NCBI GenBank assembly: GCA_946479015.1
Contig: CAMLEQ010000074.1
Span: forward strand, 1-11,961
Direction: 5' to 3'
Source: an uncultured Gemmatimonadota bacterium
GTDB taxonomy: Bacteria > Gemmatimonadota > Gemmatimonadetes > Gemmatimonadales > Gemmatimonadaceae
DNA: 11,961 bases
Shown: one piece after another, positions 1 through 6,582 of the stretch
Numbering within the stretch: the first letter of the stretch is position 1
Layout of the letters: each line of letters starts with the position of its first letter
Made by a program: the position numbers and the translations under genes
The notes under the pieces: generated by a model
Told to the model about the DNA's origin: nothing
Databases searched by the model: none
Seen by the model: the letters and a program-made list of their open reading frames with translations, nothing else

Positions 1-166
1 CCACGAGCGTGATGAGCGCGAGGGTGAGCACGAACCCGGCGCCGGGCACCGGGAGTCCGAGCCAGCGGTCCAGCCGCTCGAACACCGCCCAGCACACGTA
101 CAGGGTGAGCGCCACCGGCGCCGAGACGACGAGACCGCGAAGGAAGTAGCGGGCGAGGGCGCGCAT
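1..166 (-). CDS. DUF502-family membrane protein (N-terminal fragment, runs off left edge)
   Basis: The reverse strand opens with an ATG at 166 and stays open to the window edge, giving 55 residues beginning MRALARYFLRGLVVSAPVAL and continuing with a hydrophobic stretch, a short charged turn (FERLDRWLG) and a second hydrophobic stretch. The start pattern RYFLRGL followed by a transmembrane helix, an LDRWL turn and then a glycine-rich second helix is what I know from DUF502, a family of small integral membrane proteins of unknown function. The C-terminal part, including the soluble domain, lies outside the window. No Shine-Dalgarno sequence is visible before the ATG, and a heptad repeat array sits only a few bases upstream, in the likely leader. 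The family call rests on a short piece, so it is fairly likely but not certain. Confidence 0.7.
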   Translation of the reverse strand, partial: MRALARYFLRGLVVSAPVALTLYVCWAVFERLDRWLGLPVPGAGFVLTLALITLV

Positions 167-171
167 GGGAC

Positions 172-206
172 GGCTCGGGACTCGGGAATCGGGACTCGGG
201 AATCGA
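172..206. repeat. Five tandem 7-bp repeats, consensus GACTCGG/GAATCGG
   Basis: Read on the plus strand the units are GGCTCGG, GACTCGG, GAATCGG, GACTCGG and GAATCGA, with strict 7-base spacing. The central 28 bases (177-204) are a perfect two-copy duplication of a 14-base unit. The array lies between two divergent genes, immediately upstream of the DUF502 start codon, so it would be transcribed as part of that gene's leader if the promoter is further upstream. It does not code for anything visible. It resembles the short tandem heptamer repeats known from several bacterial phyla. Confidence 0.75.
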
Positions 207-330
207 CCCGCTCCGTCCCGGTCGGCTCGGAGCGGGCCTCGGCCGGCAGCGCGCCAGCGGGGGCATGACGATTGCCCGCTGGCCGGGGGGGGCGAGCTGC
301 GTTCCCGGAACTTGAAGCGGAGCCATGCGC

Positions 331-1137
331 ATGGGTAGTCGAGGATCGCCGGCCGATGGCACGGGGGCACGCCGGAAGACCGCACGGCGGAAGGACGCAC
401 GCCCGGCCGGGCGAGCAACGACGCGCCGGCGGTCCGCCGCGGACGGGCCATCCCCCGCCGCGCCGAGCCCGGTGTCCTGGACGGGATCCGCGGCGGACTT
501 CATCCCGCCGCGCCCCACGCTCCCGCGCCTGCGCGAAGCGGCGGCGCGCTGCCACGGCTGCGACCTGTGGGCGGTCGGCACGCAGACCGTGTTCGGCGAG
601 GGGCCGGCCGACGCGCGGATGATGTTCGTGGGCGAGCAGCCGGGCGATCAGGAGGACCGCGAGGGGCGTCCCTTCGTGGGGCCGTCAGGGCGGCTACTCG
701 ACGCCGCGCTCGAGGAGGCGGGGATCGAGCGCTCGGCGGTGTACGTCACCAACGCGGTGAAGCACTTCAAGTGGGAGCGCGGCGAGCGCGGGAAGCGGCG
801 CATTCACAAGAAGCCGAACGACCTGGAGATCCGCGCGTGCCATCCGTGGCTCGATGCGGAGATCGCGGTCGTGCGGCCGCGCGTGATCGTCTGCCTCGGC
901 GCCACCGCCGCGCAGGCGCTGCTCGGAAAGCAGTTCCGTGTGACGCGGGAGCGCGGCAAGGCGATCCCCACCGACTTCGCCGAGGCGGTGATCGCCACCG
1001 TGCACCCCTCCGCCGTGCTGCGCGCGCCGCCGGAGCGGCGCGCGCAGGCGGAGCGCGAGTTCCGGCGCGACATCCGTGCGGCCGCGGCACTGCTCAGCGC
1101 ACCCGCAGCACGTACATCCGCGCGCCGGGGAAGGTGA
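331..1137 (+). CDS. udgX: UdgX-type uracil-DNA glycosylase (family 4-like, Fe-S)
   Basis: This enzyme recognises uracil in DNA. UdgX members differ from ordinary family 4 enzymes because they stay covalently joined to the abasic site through a histidine. With ATG 331 as residue 1, the fold starts near residue 54. Visible signatures are GEQPGDQED (101-109), the UdgX-specific loop KRRIH (155-159, His159 being the expected nucleophile), and the HPS motif (225-227). Cys74, Cys77, Cys170 and Cys188 fit the four ligands of the 4Fe-4S cluster. ATG 331 has GGAG at 319-322 with 8 bases of spacing; ATG 325 is in frame but too close, and GTG 472 is a shorter alternative. Residues 1-50 are Arg/Lys/Ala-rich and not part of the domain, so they may be a DNA-binding tail or partly untranslated. 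The last 44 bases overlap the end of the opposing gene. Confidence 0.93.
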   Translation: MGSRGSPADGTGARRKTARRKDARPAGRATTRRRSAADGPSPAAPSPVSWTGSAADFIPPRPTLPRLREAAARCHGCDLWAVGTQTVFGEGPADARMMFVGEQPGDQEDREGRPFVGPSGRLLDAALEEAGIERSAVYVTNAVKHFKWERGERGKRRIHKKPNDLEIRACHPWLDAEIAVVRPRVIVCLGATAAQALLGKQFRVTRERGKAIPTDFAEAVIATVHPSAVLRAPPERRAQAEREFRRDIRAAAALLSAPAARTSARRGR

Positions 1138-2827
1138 CGGCGCCGCCGTCGGGCGCCAGCTCGCCGATCACCCGCGCGCCCCCCGCATCGACGCCGACCT
1201 CGAAGTACACCGCCGCCGCCGACGCCACGATGCGCGTCGTCGGCGCCGCGCTGCCGAGCGCGATGGGCTGGAGCGGGAACACGCCGTTGTTCACCGCCGC
1301 CTCCACCTCGCGCAGCTTCCAGCTCGAGTACGTGTCCAGCGAGGCGAGTCCGGAGATCCCGCCGTCGTCCGCGTAGTTCGCCACGAGCCAACCGGCCATG
1401 AGCGTGTCGAACGGCGCGCCGGTGCGCGCGAGCAGGTTGTCCACGCTCGTGTCCGGGCCCGCCACCAGCGCGCGCGTGAACGCCGCCACGTTGCCGCCGG
1501 AGAAGTGATCCGCGCTCCAGCGGAGCAGCGACCACGCGGCGCCGCGCACCCGGAGCGAGCTGTCCGCGTGCACGCTCGTGGCGCCGATCGTCCCGGTATC
1601 GGCGAGGAAGTCGCGGAGCCGGACGATGTTGTTGCCGAAGAACGCGTTGAAGTCCGCGAAGTTGTTCTGCGCGTCCGCCACATCGGCGATGCCCAGCTCG
1701 CGCGTGTCGCCGAATCCGTGCTCGTCGCGCCCCACGAGCTCCTCCGCGAAGTGCGACAGCGCCTCGTTCAGCCACACCGACTCGCCCGGCACGTTCTCGG
1801 CGATGCGCGTGCCCTCGTTGATCATGTGCTGAAACTCGTGCGCGATCGTGCCGCGGGTGTCCTGCCGCACCGAGCTCGCGCTGCGCGCGTCGCTGAACTT
1901 GCCTTGTGGGTCGGGGACGAGGAGGTAGAACAGCTCCCCCTGGTTGCTCTCCGCGCACTGGCTGGGCGGGAAGAGATCGCCGCCGAAGAAGAAGCCCTGG
2001 AGCACGCCGTTCGCGCCGCGCGTCGTGGCGGCGTTCACCTTCGGCGTGAACAGCAGGTACACGTGGTCGTTCCCATCGATGTCCGACGGGCTCCCGAAGT
2101 GCACCGTGTCCGCCGGGTAGATGGCGTCGTCGAACTCCTGGACGATGGCGGAGAAATCGGATGAGGTGAAGCCGCCCGACGGGGCGGCGGTGTCCTGCAC
2201 GATGATCCCGTGCCGGCCGATGGCCTTCACCACGGACTTCACGGTGCTGAACGTGGTGCACGCGTTGTCCGCGTTCGGGTCGGGCACCTTGAAGGAGAGC
2301 GTGTCGCCGAGCGCGGGGAGGGTGGCCGCGCTCGTGGCGGCCCGCACCGATGCCTCGATGCGCGCCCCGGCGGGGCGGCCGAGCGGGAGCACGCGACGCT
2401 CCATGGCGCGGATGCGCCCCTCCGGGTCGTCGCGCACGGCGAGCGCGGCGAGCGCAGCGGCGGCGCCGAGAGCGCCGACGGGACGAGCGCCCGCGCCGGT
2501 GAGCCGGCTCGCGTGCACCGCCGCGGAGAGCGAGGCGGCGGAGTCGGCCATCACGAACCGCCCCGTGTCATCCGGGGTGGGGTCGGCGTTCGCCGCGACC
2601 ACCACGTACGTGGCCGCGCCGCCGTCGGGCGCGGAGAGCGACACGCACGAGAGCGAGGCGGCGTCGCCGAGCACGCGCACGTGCCCCACCGCCAGCGACA
2701 CCTCCTGCGGCGATGCGCCGCCGGGGCACGGGGACACGGGGCCGCCGTTGCCCGTGGCATCCGTGGAGTTGCACGCGGCCAGCAGCGCGATCGCGCCGGC
2801 GCCGGCGATCCGCAGCGCGCGGCTCAT
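1094..2827 (-). CDS. Lipoprotein zinc metallopeptidase, hyicolysin (M30)-like
   Basis: The 577-residue product begins with a short charged end, a hydrophobic stretch and the lipobox LAAC with Cys19, so it should be a lipid-anchored protein outside the inner membrane. Residues 20-180 are Ala/Gly/Asp-rich and of no recognised domain. The catalytic region carries HEFQH (330-334), where the two histidines bind zinc and Glu331 is the general base, followed by WLNEALSHFAEEL (352-364), in which Glu355 is the expected third zinc ligand. This HExxH plus downstream NE arrangement, with FFFGGDLF before it, resembles peptidase family M30; a related gluzincin family is possible. The tail (about 500-577) looks beta-rich. 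The ATG overlaps the TGA of the gene upstream (ATGA, 2824-2827), so translation is probably coupled. Substrate is unknown. Confidence 0.8.
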   Translation of the reverse strand: MSRALRIAGAGAIALLAACNSTDATGNGGPVSPCPGGASPQEVSLAVGHVRVLGDAASLSCVSLSAPDGGAATYVVVAANADPTPDDTGRFVMADSAASLSAAVHASRLTGAGARPVGALGAAAALAALAVRDDPEGRIRAMERRVLPLGRPAGARIEASVRAATSAATLPALGDTLSFKVPDPNADNACTTFSTVKSVVKAIGRHGIIVQDTAAPSGGFTSSDFSAIVQEFDDAIYPADTVHFGSPSDIDGNDHVYLLFTPKVNAATTRGANGVLQGFFFGGDLFPPSQCAESNQGELFYLLVPDPQGKFSDARSASSVRQDTRGTIAHEFQHMINEGTRIAENVPGESVWLNEALSHFAEELVGRDEHGFGDTRELGIADVADAQNNFADFNAFFGNNIVRLRDFLADTGTIGATSVHADSSLRVRGAAWSLLRWSADHFSGGNVAAFTRALVAGPDTSVDNLLARTGAPFDTLMAGWLVANYADDGGISGLASLDTYSSWKLREVEAAVNNGVFPLQPIALGSAAPTTRIVASAAAVYFEVGVDAGGARVIGELAPDGGAVTFPGARMYVLRVR

Positions 2828-3891
2828 GGTCTCCCCCCCAGCGCCGGCGGCGCGAGCGGGCGGCGGGACGAGAGCATCTTGGTGGCGTCGTCGTAGTCGG
2901 GCATGAGCACCTCGAGTCCTCCCTCCGGTGTGGTGCGCGAGTACCCGGCCACCAACTGCACCAGGTAATGGTCGATGTCGAAGTCGAACGTGTCGCTCGA
3001 GTCCGCGTCGATGATCTGCAGGTCCGCGTCGAGCATGACGAGCTTCCCGAATCGGAGCGTGCCGCCCCGGTAGTACATGTAGTGCGCCGCGGCGCCGTTC
3101 GGCGGTGTCAGGGCGCCGGTCGGCGCCGCGCGCGCCGCGCTGCTGTCACCGAAGATCTGCACGATCCGGTTCCCGGCCACGCGCACGCCCGTCACGTGCC
3201 CCTCGATCGTCGGCGGCGGCACGATGCTGTCCGGCGAGAGAAAGAGGTCGTTCCCCTTCACCGACACCCCCTTTGCCTTGCTCAGGTCGAGCAGCTTCTC
3301 GAGCGTGAGGTGCAGCGCCCGCATGAGGCCGGCGCCGTCCACGTCGAAGATGCGCGTGGCCACCGGGTGGATCCGCAGGTGGCCGTCCGGCGTGACGGAC
3401 AGATCCGCGGTGATCTCGAACGGGATGTCCACCACCTTGTGCAGTATTCCCTTCTGCACGATCCGGTTCCCGGTGGTGGTCACGCTGAGGTGCCGCAGCG
3501 GCGCGCCCGGGTAGCCGAACACGTACCGGTTGAGCAGCAGGGTCATGTTCTCGGCGGTGAGCGACACCACGGCGTCGTCGAGGTGGATCGCGAAGCTCTT
3601 CTTGTCGTCGAAGAAGATGGGGGAGCCGGGGCGCAGGGGGCGCATCGTCCCCTTCAGGTACGCGATGTCCAGCACGAGCTGGTCGTCGAGGTGGAATCCG
3701 ACATCGCGCATGTAGACGTGCGTGGTGCCGCTCGGCGCCGTGCCCTGCCAGGGCGGCGCCGGGGCCGGAGCGGGGGCGGCCGCGGCGATGCCCGCCGATG
3801 GAGATCGCCCCGCGCCGAGCGCCAGCCCGGCCGCGAGCGCGACCCCCCCCATCGAGACCGCCAGCCATCCGCCACGCGCCTCCGCATGCAT
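2824..3891 (-). CDS. Exported protein of unknown function, possibly LmeA/DUF2993-like
   Basis: The 355-residue product starts with a hydrophobic segment at residues 9-27 and then an Ala/Pro-rich linker (35-48), which fits a signal peptide or a membrane anchor with the rest in the periplasm. From residue 55 the sequence is alternating hydrophobic and polar, as in long beta sheets. Recognisable stretches are TTTGNRIVQKGILHKVVDIP (138-157), KGNDLFLSPD (212-221), PPPTIEGHVTGVRVAGNRIV (225-244) and a repeat of the NRIVQ motif at 142-146 and 241-245. This pattern reminds me of a widespread exported family that may share the lipid-binding fold of LmeA (DUF2993), but I cannot confirm it. It is the first gene of an operon with the metallopeptidase. 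A G-rich run precedes the ATG as a plausible ribosome site. A run of eight G (plus-strand C at 3843-3850) falls in the signal-peptide codons. Confidence 0.7.
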   Translation of the reverse strand: MHAEARGGWLAVSMGGVALAAGLALGAGRSPSAGIAAAAPAPAPAPPWQGTAPSGTTHVYMRDVGFHLDDQLVLDIAYLKGTMRPLRPGSPIFFDDKKSFAIHLDDAVVSLTAENMTLLLNRYVFGYPGAPLRHLSVTTTGNRIVQKGILHKVVDIPFEITADLSVTPDGHLRIHPVATRIFDVDGAGLMRALHLTLEKLLDLSKAKGVSVKGNDLFLSPDSIVPPPTIEGHVTGVRVAGNRIVQIFGDSSAARAAPTGALTPPNGAAAHYMYYRGGTLRFGKLVMLDADLQIIDADSSDTFDFDIDHYLVQLVAGYSRTTPEGGLEVLMPDYDDATKMLSSRRPLAPPALGGRP

Positions 3892-4000
3892 GCACGTCCC
3901 CCGTTCGCTCCCTCCCGGCGGCCTGCACGGAACGTGCTCGGGCGCGCCGCGCCGGGCCAGCGCGGCGACGATGACCCCGGCGCCGCGATCCGACGATGGT

Positions 4001-4006
4001 TAGATT
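4001..4006 (+). promoter_or_regulatory. Candidate -10 element for a leaderless transcript
   Basis: TAGATT matches the three most conserved positions of the sigma-70 -10 box (T, A and last T). It ends 6 bases before the A of ATG 4013, so transcription would begin at, or within a base of, the start codon. No Shine-Dalgarno sequence is present in the preceding 20 bases, which agrees with a leaderless message. No good -35 box is seen at the usual distance. This is inference from sequence only. Confidence 0.4.
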
Positions 4007-4012
4007 CCCGCG

Positions 4013-4684
4013 ATGCACCGCAAGGCCATCAACCATCTCCGGCGGGTGGACCCCACGATGGCGCGGGTGATCGCGCGCGTGGGGCCCTGCCGGTTCGACG
4101 CCCGCGCCGACGGGACGCACTTCGATGCCGTGGTGCGCTCCATCGTCTATCAGCAGCTCTCCGGCAGCGCGGCGTTCACCATCCATTCGCGCCTGCTCGC
4201 CCTCTTCGATGGCGCCATGGCGGAGCCCCGGCGTCTGCTCGAGACGCCGGACGAGACGCTCCGTGCCGTGGGGCTCTCGCGCCAGAAGATCGCGTACATG
4301 AAGGACCTCGCCGCACGCGTCCAGAGCGGCGAGGTGCCCATCCACGCGCTGCACGAGCTCGAGGATGCGGCGGTGGTGGACGCGCTCACGCGCGTGAAGG
4401 GGGTGGGGAAGTGGACCGCGCAGATGTTCCTCATGTTCCGCCTCGGGCGCCCGGATGTGCTCCCCGAGCTGGACCTCGGCATCCGCAAGGCGATCCAGCG
4501 CGCGTACCGCACGCGTGGGCTCCCGTCCGCCGCGCGCGTGCTGCGCATCGGCGCCCCGTGGGCCCCTTACCGCACCATCGCGAGCTGGTACCTCTGGCGC
4601 AGCCTGGAGGTGGATGGCGTCTCCGCGACCCCGGCGGCGAAGCGGCAGGGAGGAGGAACGCGTGCACGCCGCGCCGGGCGCTGA
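4013..4684 (+). CDS. DNA-3-methyladenine glycosylase II (AlkA-like, HhH-GPD)
   Basis: This 223-residue enzyme should remove alkylated bases such as 3-methyladenine from DNA, starting base excision repair. It contains the helix-hairpin-helix segment VKGVGKWTAQMFL (128-140) and PELDLGIRKA (151-160), where Asp154 is the expected catalytic aspartate. The residue that would be the lyase lysine in OGG1/Nth-type enzymes is Trp134, so it should be a monofunctional glycosylase like AlkA. The substrate-recognition start FDAVVRSIVYQQLSGSAA (37-54) is also typical. It lacks the N-terminal domain of E. coli AlkA (282 residues) and is closer in size to the compact Mag1-like members. Residues 200-223 are a basic low-complexity tail. 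The tail-coding end overlaps the start of the methyltransferase gene by 23 bases, suggesting one operon. Confidence 0.92.
   Translation: MHRKAINHLRRVDPTMARVIARVGPCRFDARADGTHFDAVVRSIVYQQLSGSAAFTIHSRLLALFDGAMAEPRRLLETPDETLRAVGLSRQKIAYMKDLAARVQSGEVPIHALHELEDAAVVDALTRVKGVGKWTAQMFLMFRLGRPDVLPELDLGIRKAIQRAYRTRGLPSAARVLRIGAPWAPYRTIASWYLWRSLEVDGVSATPAAKRQGGGTRARRAGR
4651..4656 (+). promoter_or_regulatory. Strong ribosome binding site AGGAGG that sets a GTG start
   Basis: AGGAGG, a full anti-Shine-Dalgarno match within a longer purine run, lies 5 bases before GTG 4662 and inside the last codons of the upstream glycosylase gene. It is by far the best ribosome site in the window and decides the methyltransferase start over earlier in-frame ATG codons such as 4455, which would fall deep inside the glycosylase gene. 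Confidence 0.85.
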
Positions 4685-5822
4685 GGCGGGCGCGCTCCGC
4701 CTGTTCGCCGTCTGCGCGCCGGGGCTCGAGCACTTCGTCGCCGCCGAGCTGCGCGCGCTGGGCGCCGCCCCCGAGGAGACGGAGCCGGGCGGCGTCTCGT
4801 TCGCCGGCGATGCCGAGCTGCTCTACCGCGCGAACCTGTGGCTGCGCACCGCCGGCCGCGTGATCGCCCGCCTCGCCGAATTCCGCGCGCGCGCCTTCGG
4901 CGAGCTGGAGCGCCGCGCGACGCAGCAGCCATGGGAGCGGTTCCTCTCCCCGGGGCGTCCGGTGCGGCTGCGCGTGACGTGCCGCAAGTCGCGCCTCTAT
5001 CACTCCGACGCGGTCGCCGAGCGCGTGGCCACCGCCATCCGCGCGCGCATGGGGAGCGCGCTCGGCGTCGAGGTGGCAGGCGGAGAGGAGGACGACGGCG
5101 AGAACGCGCAACTGGTGATCGTGCGTCTGTTGCGCGACCAGTGCACGCTGAGCGTGGATGCGTCCGGCGCGCTCCTGCACCAGCGCGGCTACCGCCTCGC
5201 CACCGCGAAAGCGCCGCTGCGTGAGACGCTCGCCGCCGCCCTGCTCGCCGCCAGCGGCTGGGACCCGGCCGCGCCGCTCGTGGATCCGCTGTGCGGCTCG
5301 GGGACGATCGCCATCGAGGGAGCGCTCCTCGCGCGGCGCATCGCTCCGGGGCTCGCGCGCCGCTTCGCGTTCATGACGTGGCCCGGCTTCGACGCCGCGT
5401 GCTGGGAGCGGCTCGTGGACGAGGCGAGAGCGCGCATCCTGCCGTGCGCCCCCGCTCCCATCGTCGCCTCCGACCGCGATGCGGGGGCGATCGAGGCCGC
5501 CGCCGCCAACGCCGCGCGCGCCGGCGTCGCCGGTGACATCGCGCTCTCCCGGCGCGCGCTCTCGGCGATGGAGCCGCCCGCGGCGGAGCACGGATGGATC
5601 GTCACCAATCCCCCGTACGGCGTGCGCGTGGGGGAGCCGGGCGCGCTCCGCGACCTGTACGCGCAGCTCGGCAACGTGGTCCGCCGCCTCCGGCCGGGGT
5701 GGACCGTCGCGCTCCTCTCCCCCGACCCGCGCCTGGATTCGCGCGTCGGCGTCCGCTTCGAGACGGTGACGACCACGCGCAACGGCGGCCTCGCCGTGCG
5801 GATGATCGTCGGGCGCGCCTGA
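4662..5822 (+). CDS. rlmL: THUMP-domain 23S rRNA (guanine-N2)-methyltransferase, RlmL/YpsC-like
   Basis: The product uses S-adenosylmethionine to methylate a guanine in ribosomal RNA; relatives are the methyltransferase half of E. coli RlmL (G2445 of 23S rRNA) and B. subtilis YpsC. From GTG 4662 it has 386 residues, close to the YpsC length. An N-terminal ferredoxin-like and THUMP region (about 10-165) is followed by LHQRGYR (172-178), the SAM motif DPLCGSGTIAIEGAL (208-222), the acidic SDRDAGAI (270-277) and the catalytic NPPYG (316-320). It has no RlmK half, so it is the single-activity form. The upstream gene overlaps it by 23 bases with a strong ribosome site, so translation is probably coupled to that glycosylase. 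The rRNA position is inferred from the family. Confidence 0.92.
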   Translation: MHAAPGAEAGALRLFAVCAPGLEHFVAAELRALGAAPEETEPGGVSFAGDAELLYRANLWLRTAGRVIARLAEFRARAFGELERRATQQPWERFLSPGRPVRLRVTCRKSRLYHSDAVAERVATAIRARMGSALGVEVAGGEEDDGENAQLVIVRLLRDQCTLSVDASGALLHQRGYRLATAKAPLRETLAAALLAASGWDPAAPLVDPLCGSGTIAIEGALLARRIAPGLARRFAFMTWPGFDAACWERLVDEARARILPCAPAPIVASDRDAGAIEAAAANAARAGVAGDIALSRRALSAMEPPAAEHGWIVTNPPYGVRVGEPGALRDLYAQLGNVVRRLRPGWTVALLSPDPRLDSRVGVRFETVTTTRNGGLAVRMIVGRA

Positions 5823-5829
5823 CGCGCCC
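5811..5829. terminator. GC hairpin at convergent gene ends, possible bidirectional terminator
   Basis: GGGCGCG (5811-5817) pairs perfectly with CGCGCCC (5823-5829) across the 5-base loop CCTGA, and the loop contains the TGA of the methyltransferase gene. The converging membrane-protein gene ends 18 bases further on. No T run follows on either strand, so intrinsic termination would be weak. At this GC content short hairpins also arise by chance. Confidence 0.35.
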
Positions 5830-5846
5830 CCGGCCGCGCTCGATCG

Positions 5847-6440
5847 TCAGGCGCCCGCGTCCGGCGGCAGGTGCCGCCGCAGGAGATGGCCGGCGAAGCG
5901 CAGGAGCAGCCCCTCCACGATGAACCGCCCGCCGCGCACGAGCAGCGTGATCGCCGCGAACTCCGCCACCGGCATCCCGAACGCGCCGGCCACCACCGCC
6001 GCCGCCTTCGACGACAGGAGCGGGAGCGAGGCGACCGCCACGAACCAGCGCGCGTTCGCCGCGAACAGCCCCTCGATCTGCGCGAGCCGCTCCGGCGTCA
6101 CCCCGAGCCAGTGGAGCACGGGCATGCCGATGCTCGGGAACGCCAGCGCGCCGATCCCGTAGCCGGCCAGGGCGCCGAGCACCGAGCCGGCCACGGTCCA
6201 GAGCGAGAGCCGGATCGCCCGCTTCGGGTCGGCGACGGCGAGCGGGATGAGCACCGCATCGCTCGGCCCGGGCACCACGGAGCTCTGGAGCAGCGACCAG
6301 GTGATCGCCGCCGCGCCCGACCACCCCGATTCCGCCCACCGGGTGAGCGTGTTCAGCAGCGGGGCCACCAGGCGGATCGGGCGCTTCGGGCGCCCGGGGG
6401 GCGATGCGGAAGGAACGGGGGCGGGCGTGGGCTCGCTCAT
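5847..6440 (-). CDS. VTT (DedA/YqaA-like) inner-membrane protein
   Basis: From ATG 6440 the product has 197 residues. After a Pro-rich, basic N-terminus (1-23) it shows the VTT-domain pattern: a re-entrant-like segment SSVVPGPSDAVLIPLA (53-68), then the helix WTVAGSVLGALAGYGIG (81-97), then a second segment FVAVASLPLLSSKAAAVVAG (133-152) and a last helix with the conserved basic end (about 162-185). Members of this family act in membrane homeostasis and some are lipid flippases; the substrate here is unknown. The usual acidic residue of the first motif is replaced by a Ser-Asp pair (Ser60, Asp61), and the P-x-x-PxK pattern of the second is LPLLSSK, so it is a divergent member. An in-frame ATG at 6503 exists, but the extra 21 residues look non-protein-like. 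No ribosome site is clear at either start. Confidence 0.8.
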   Translation of the reverse strand: MSEPTPAPVPSASPPGRPKRPIRLVAPLLNTLTRWAESGWSGAAAITWSLLQSSVVPGPSDAVLIPLAVADPKRAIRLSLWTVAGSVLGALAGYGIGALAFPSIGMPVLHWLGVTPERLAQIEGLFAANARWFVAVASLPLLSSKAAAVVAGAFGMPVAEFAAITLLVRGGRFIVEGLLLRFAGHLLRRHLPPDAGA

Positions 6441-6528
6441 GCGCCGCAAACTGCGGAGTGAGCGGGCCGGCGGGTAGTGGCCGCCGCGTTCGCCGCGCGC
6501 CACGCTGGCGCGATGCGGAACCCCGTTC

Positions 6529-6534
6529 TACACT
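6529..6534 (+). promoter_or_regulatory. Candidate -10 box TACACT for the beta-barrel gene
   Basis: TACACT matches the key -10 positions and would give a start of transcription near 6541. This lies after ATG 6535, which supports ATG 6583 as the translation start, with a leader of about 42 bases. CTGGCG at 6505-6510 is a weak -35 candidate at 18 bases spacing. Confidence 0.4.
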
Positions 6535-6582
6535 ATGGCCATCGCGGCCCCGAGCGTCGGGGCCCCCCACCCGCGACCCTCC

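Noticed and set aside
177..204. Possible CRISPR-like array
   Set aside because: The units are 7 bases and directly adjacent, with no spacers.
285..292. G8 run before udgX as a slippage promoter switch
   Set aside because: It is in non-coding sequence with no promoter elements visible around it, so there is nothing to link it to regulation.
804..2261. Long minus-strand frame overlapping udgX and the peptidase gene
   Set aside because: It is a frame-shifted copy of the peptidase region with Arg/His-rich composition; the true peptidase frame has a lipobox and a zinc motif.
4455..4661. Upstream extension of the methyltransferase frame from ATG 4455
   Set aside because: It lies inside the glycosylase gene in another frame, and a strong ribosome site places the start at GTG 4662.
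2713..4863. Open frame of more than 700 codons on the plus strand
   Set aside because: It runs opposite the exported-protein gene and across the glycosylase gene, is extremely rich in Arg, Ala, Gly and His, and has no recognisable domain. It is an effect of high GC giving few stop codons.
6441..6453. CCGCA/TGCGG inverted repeat just before the VTT protein start
   Set aside because: Only five base pairs; at this GC content it is likely to occur by chance.
6140..6460. Search for a tRNA or small RNA gene
   Set aside because: I found no cloverleaf-like structure or conserved RNA motif here or elsewhere in the window; the stretch is explained by the membrane protein.
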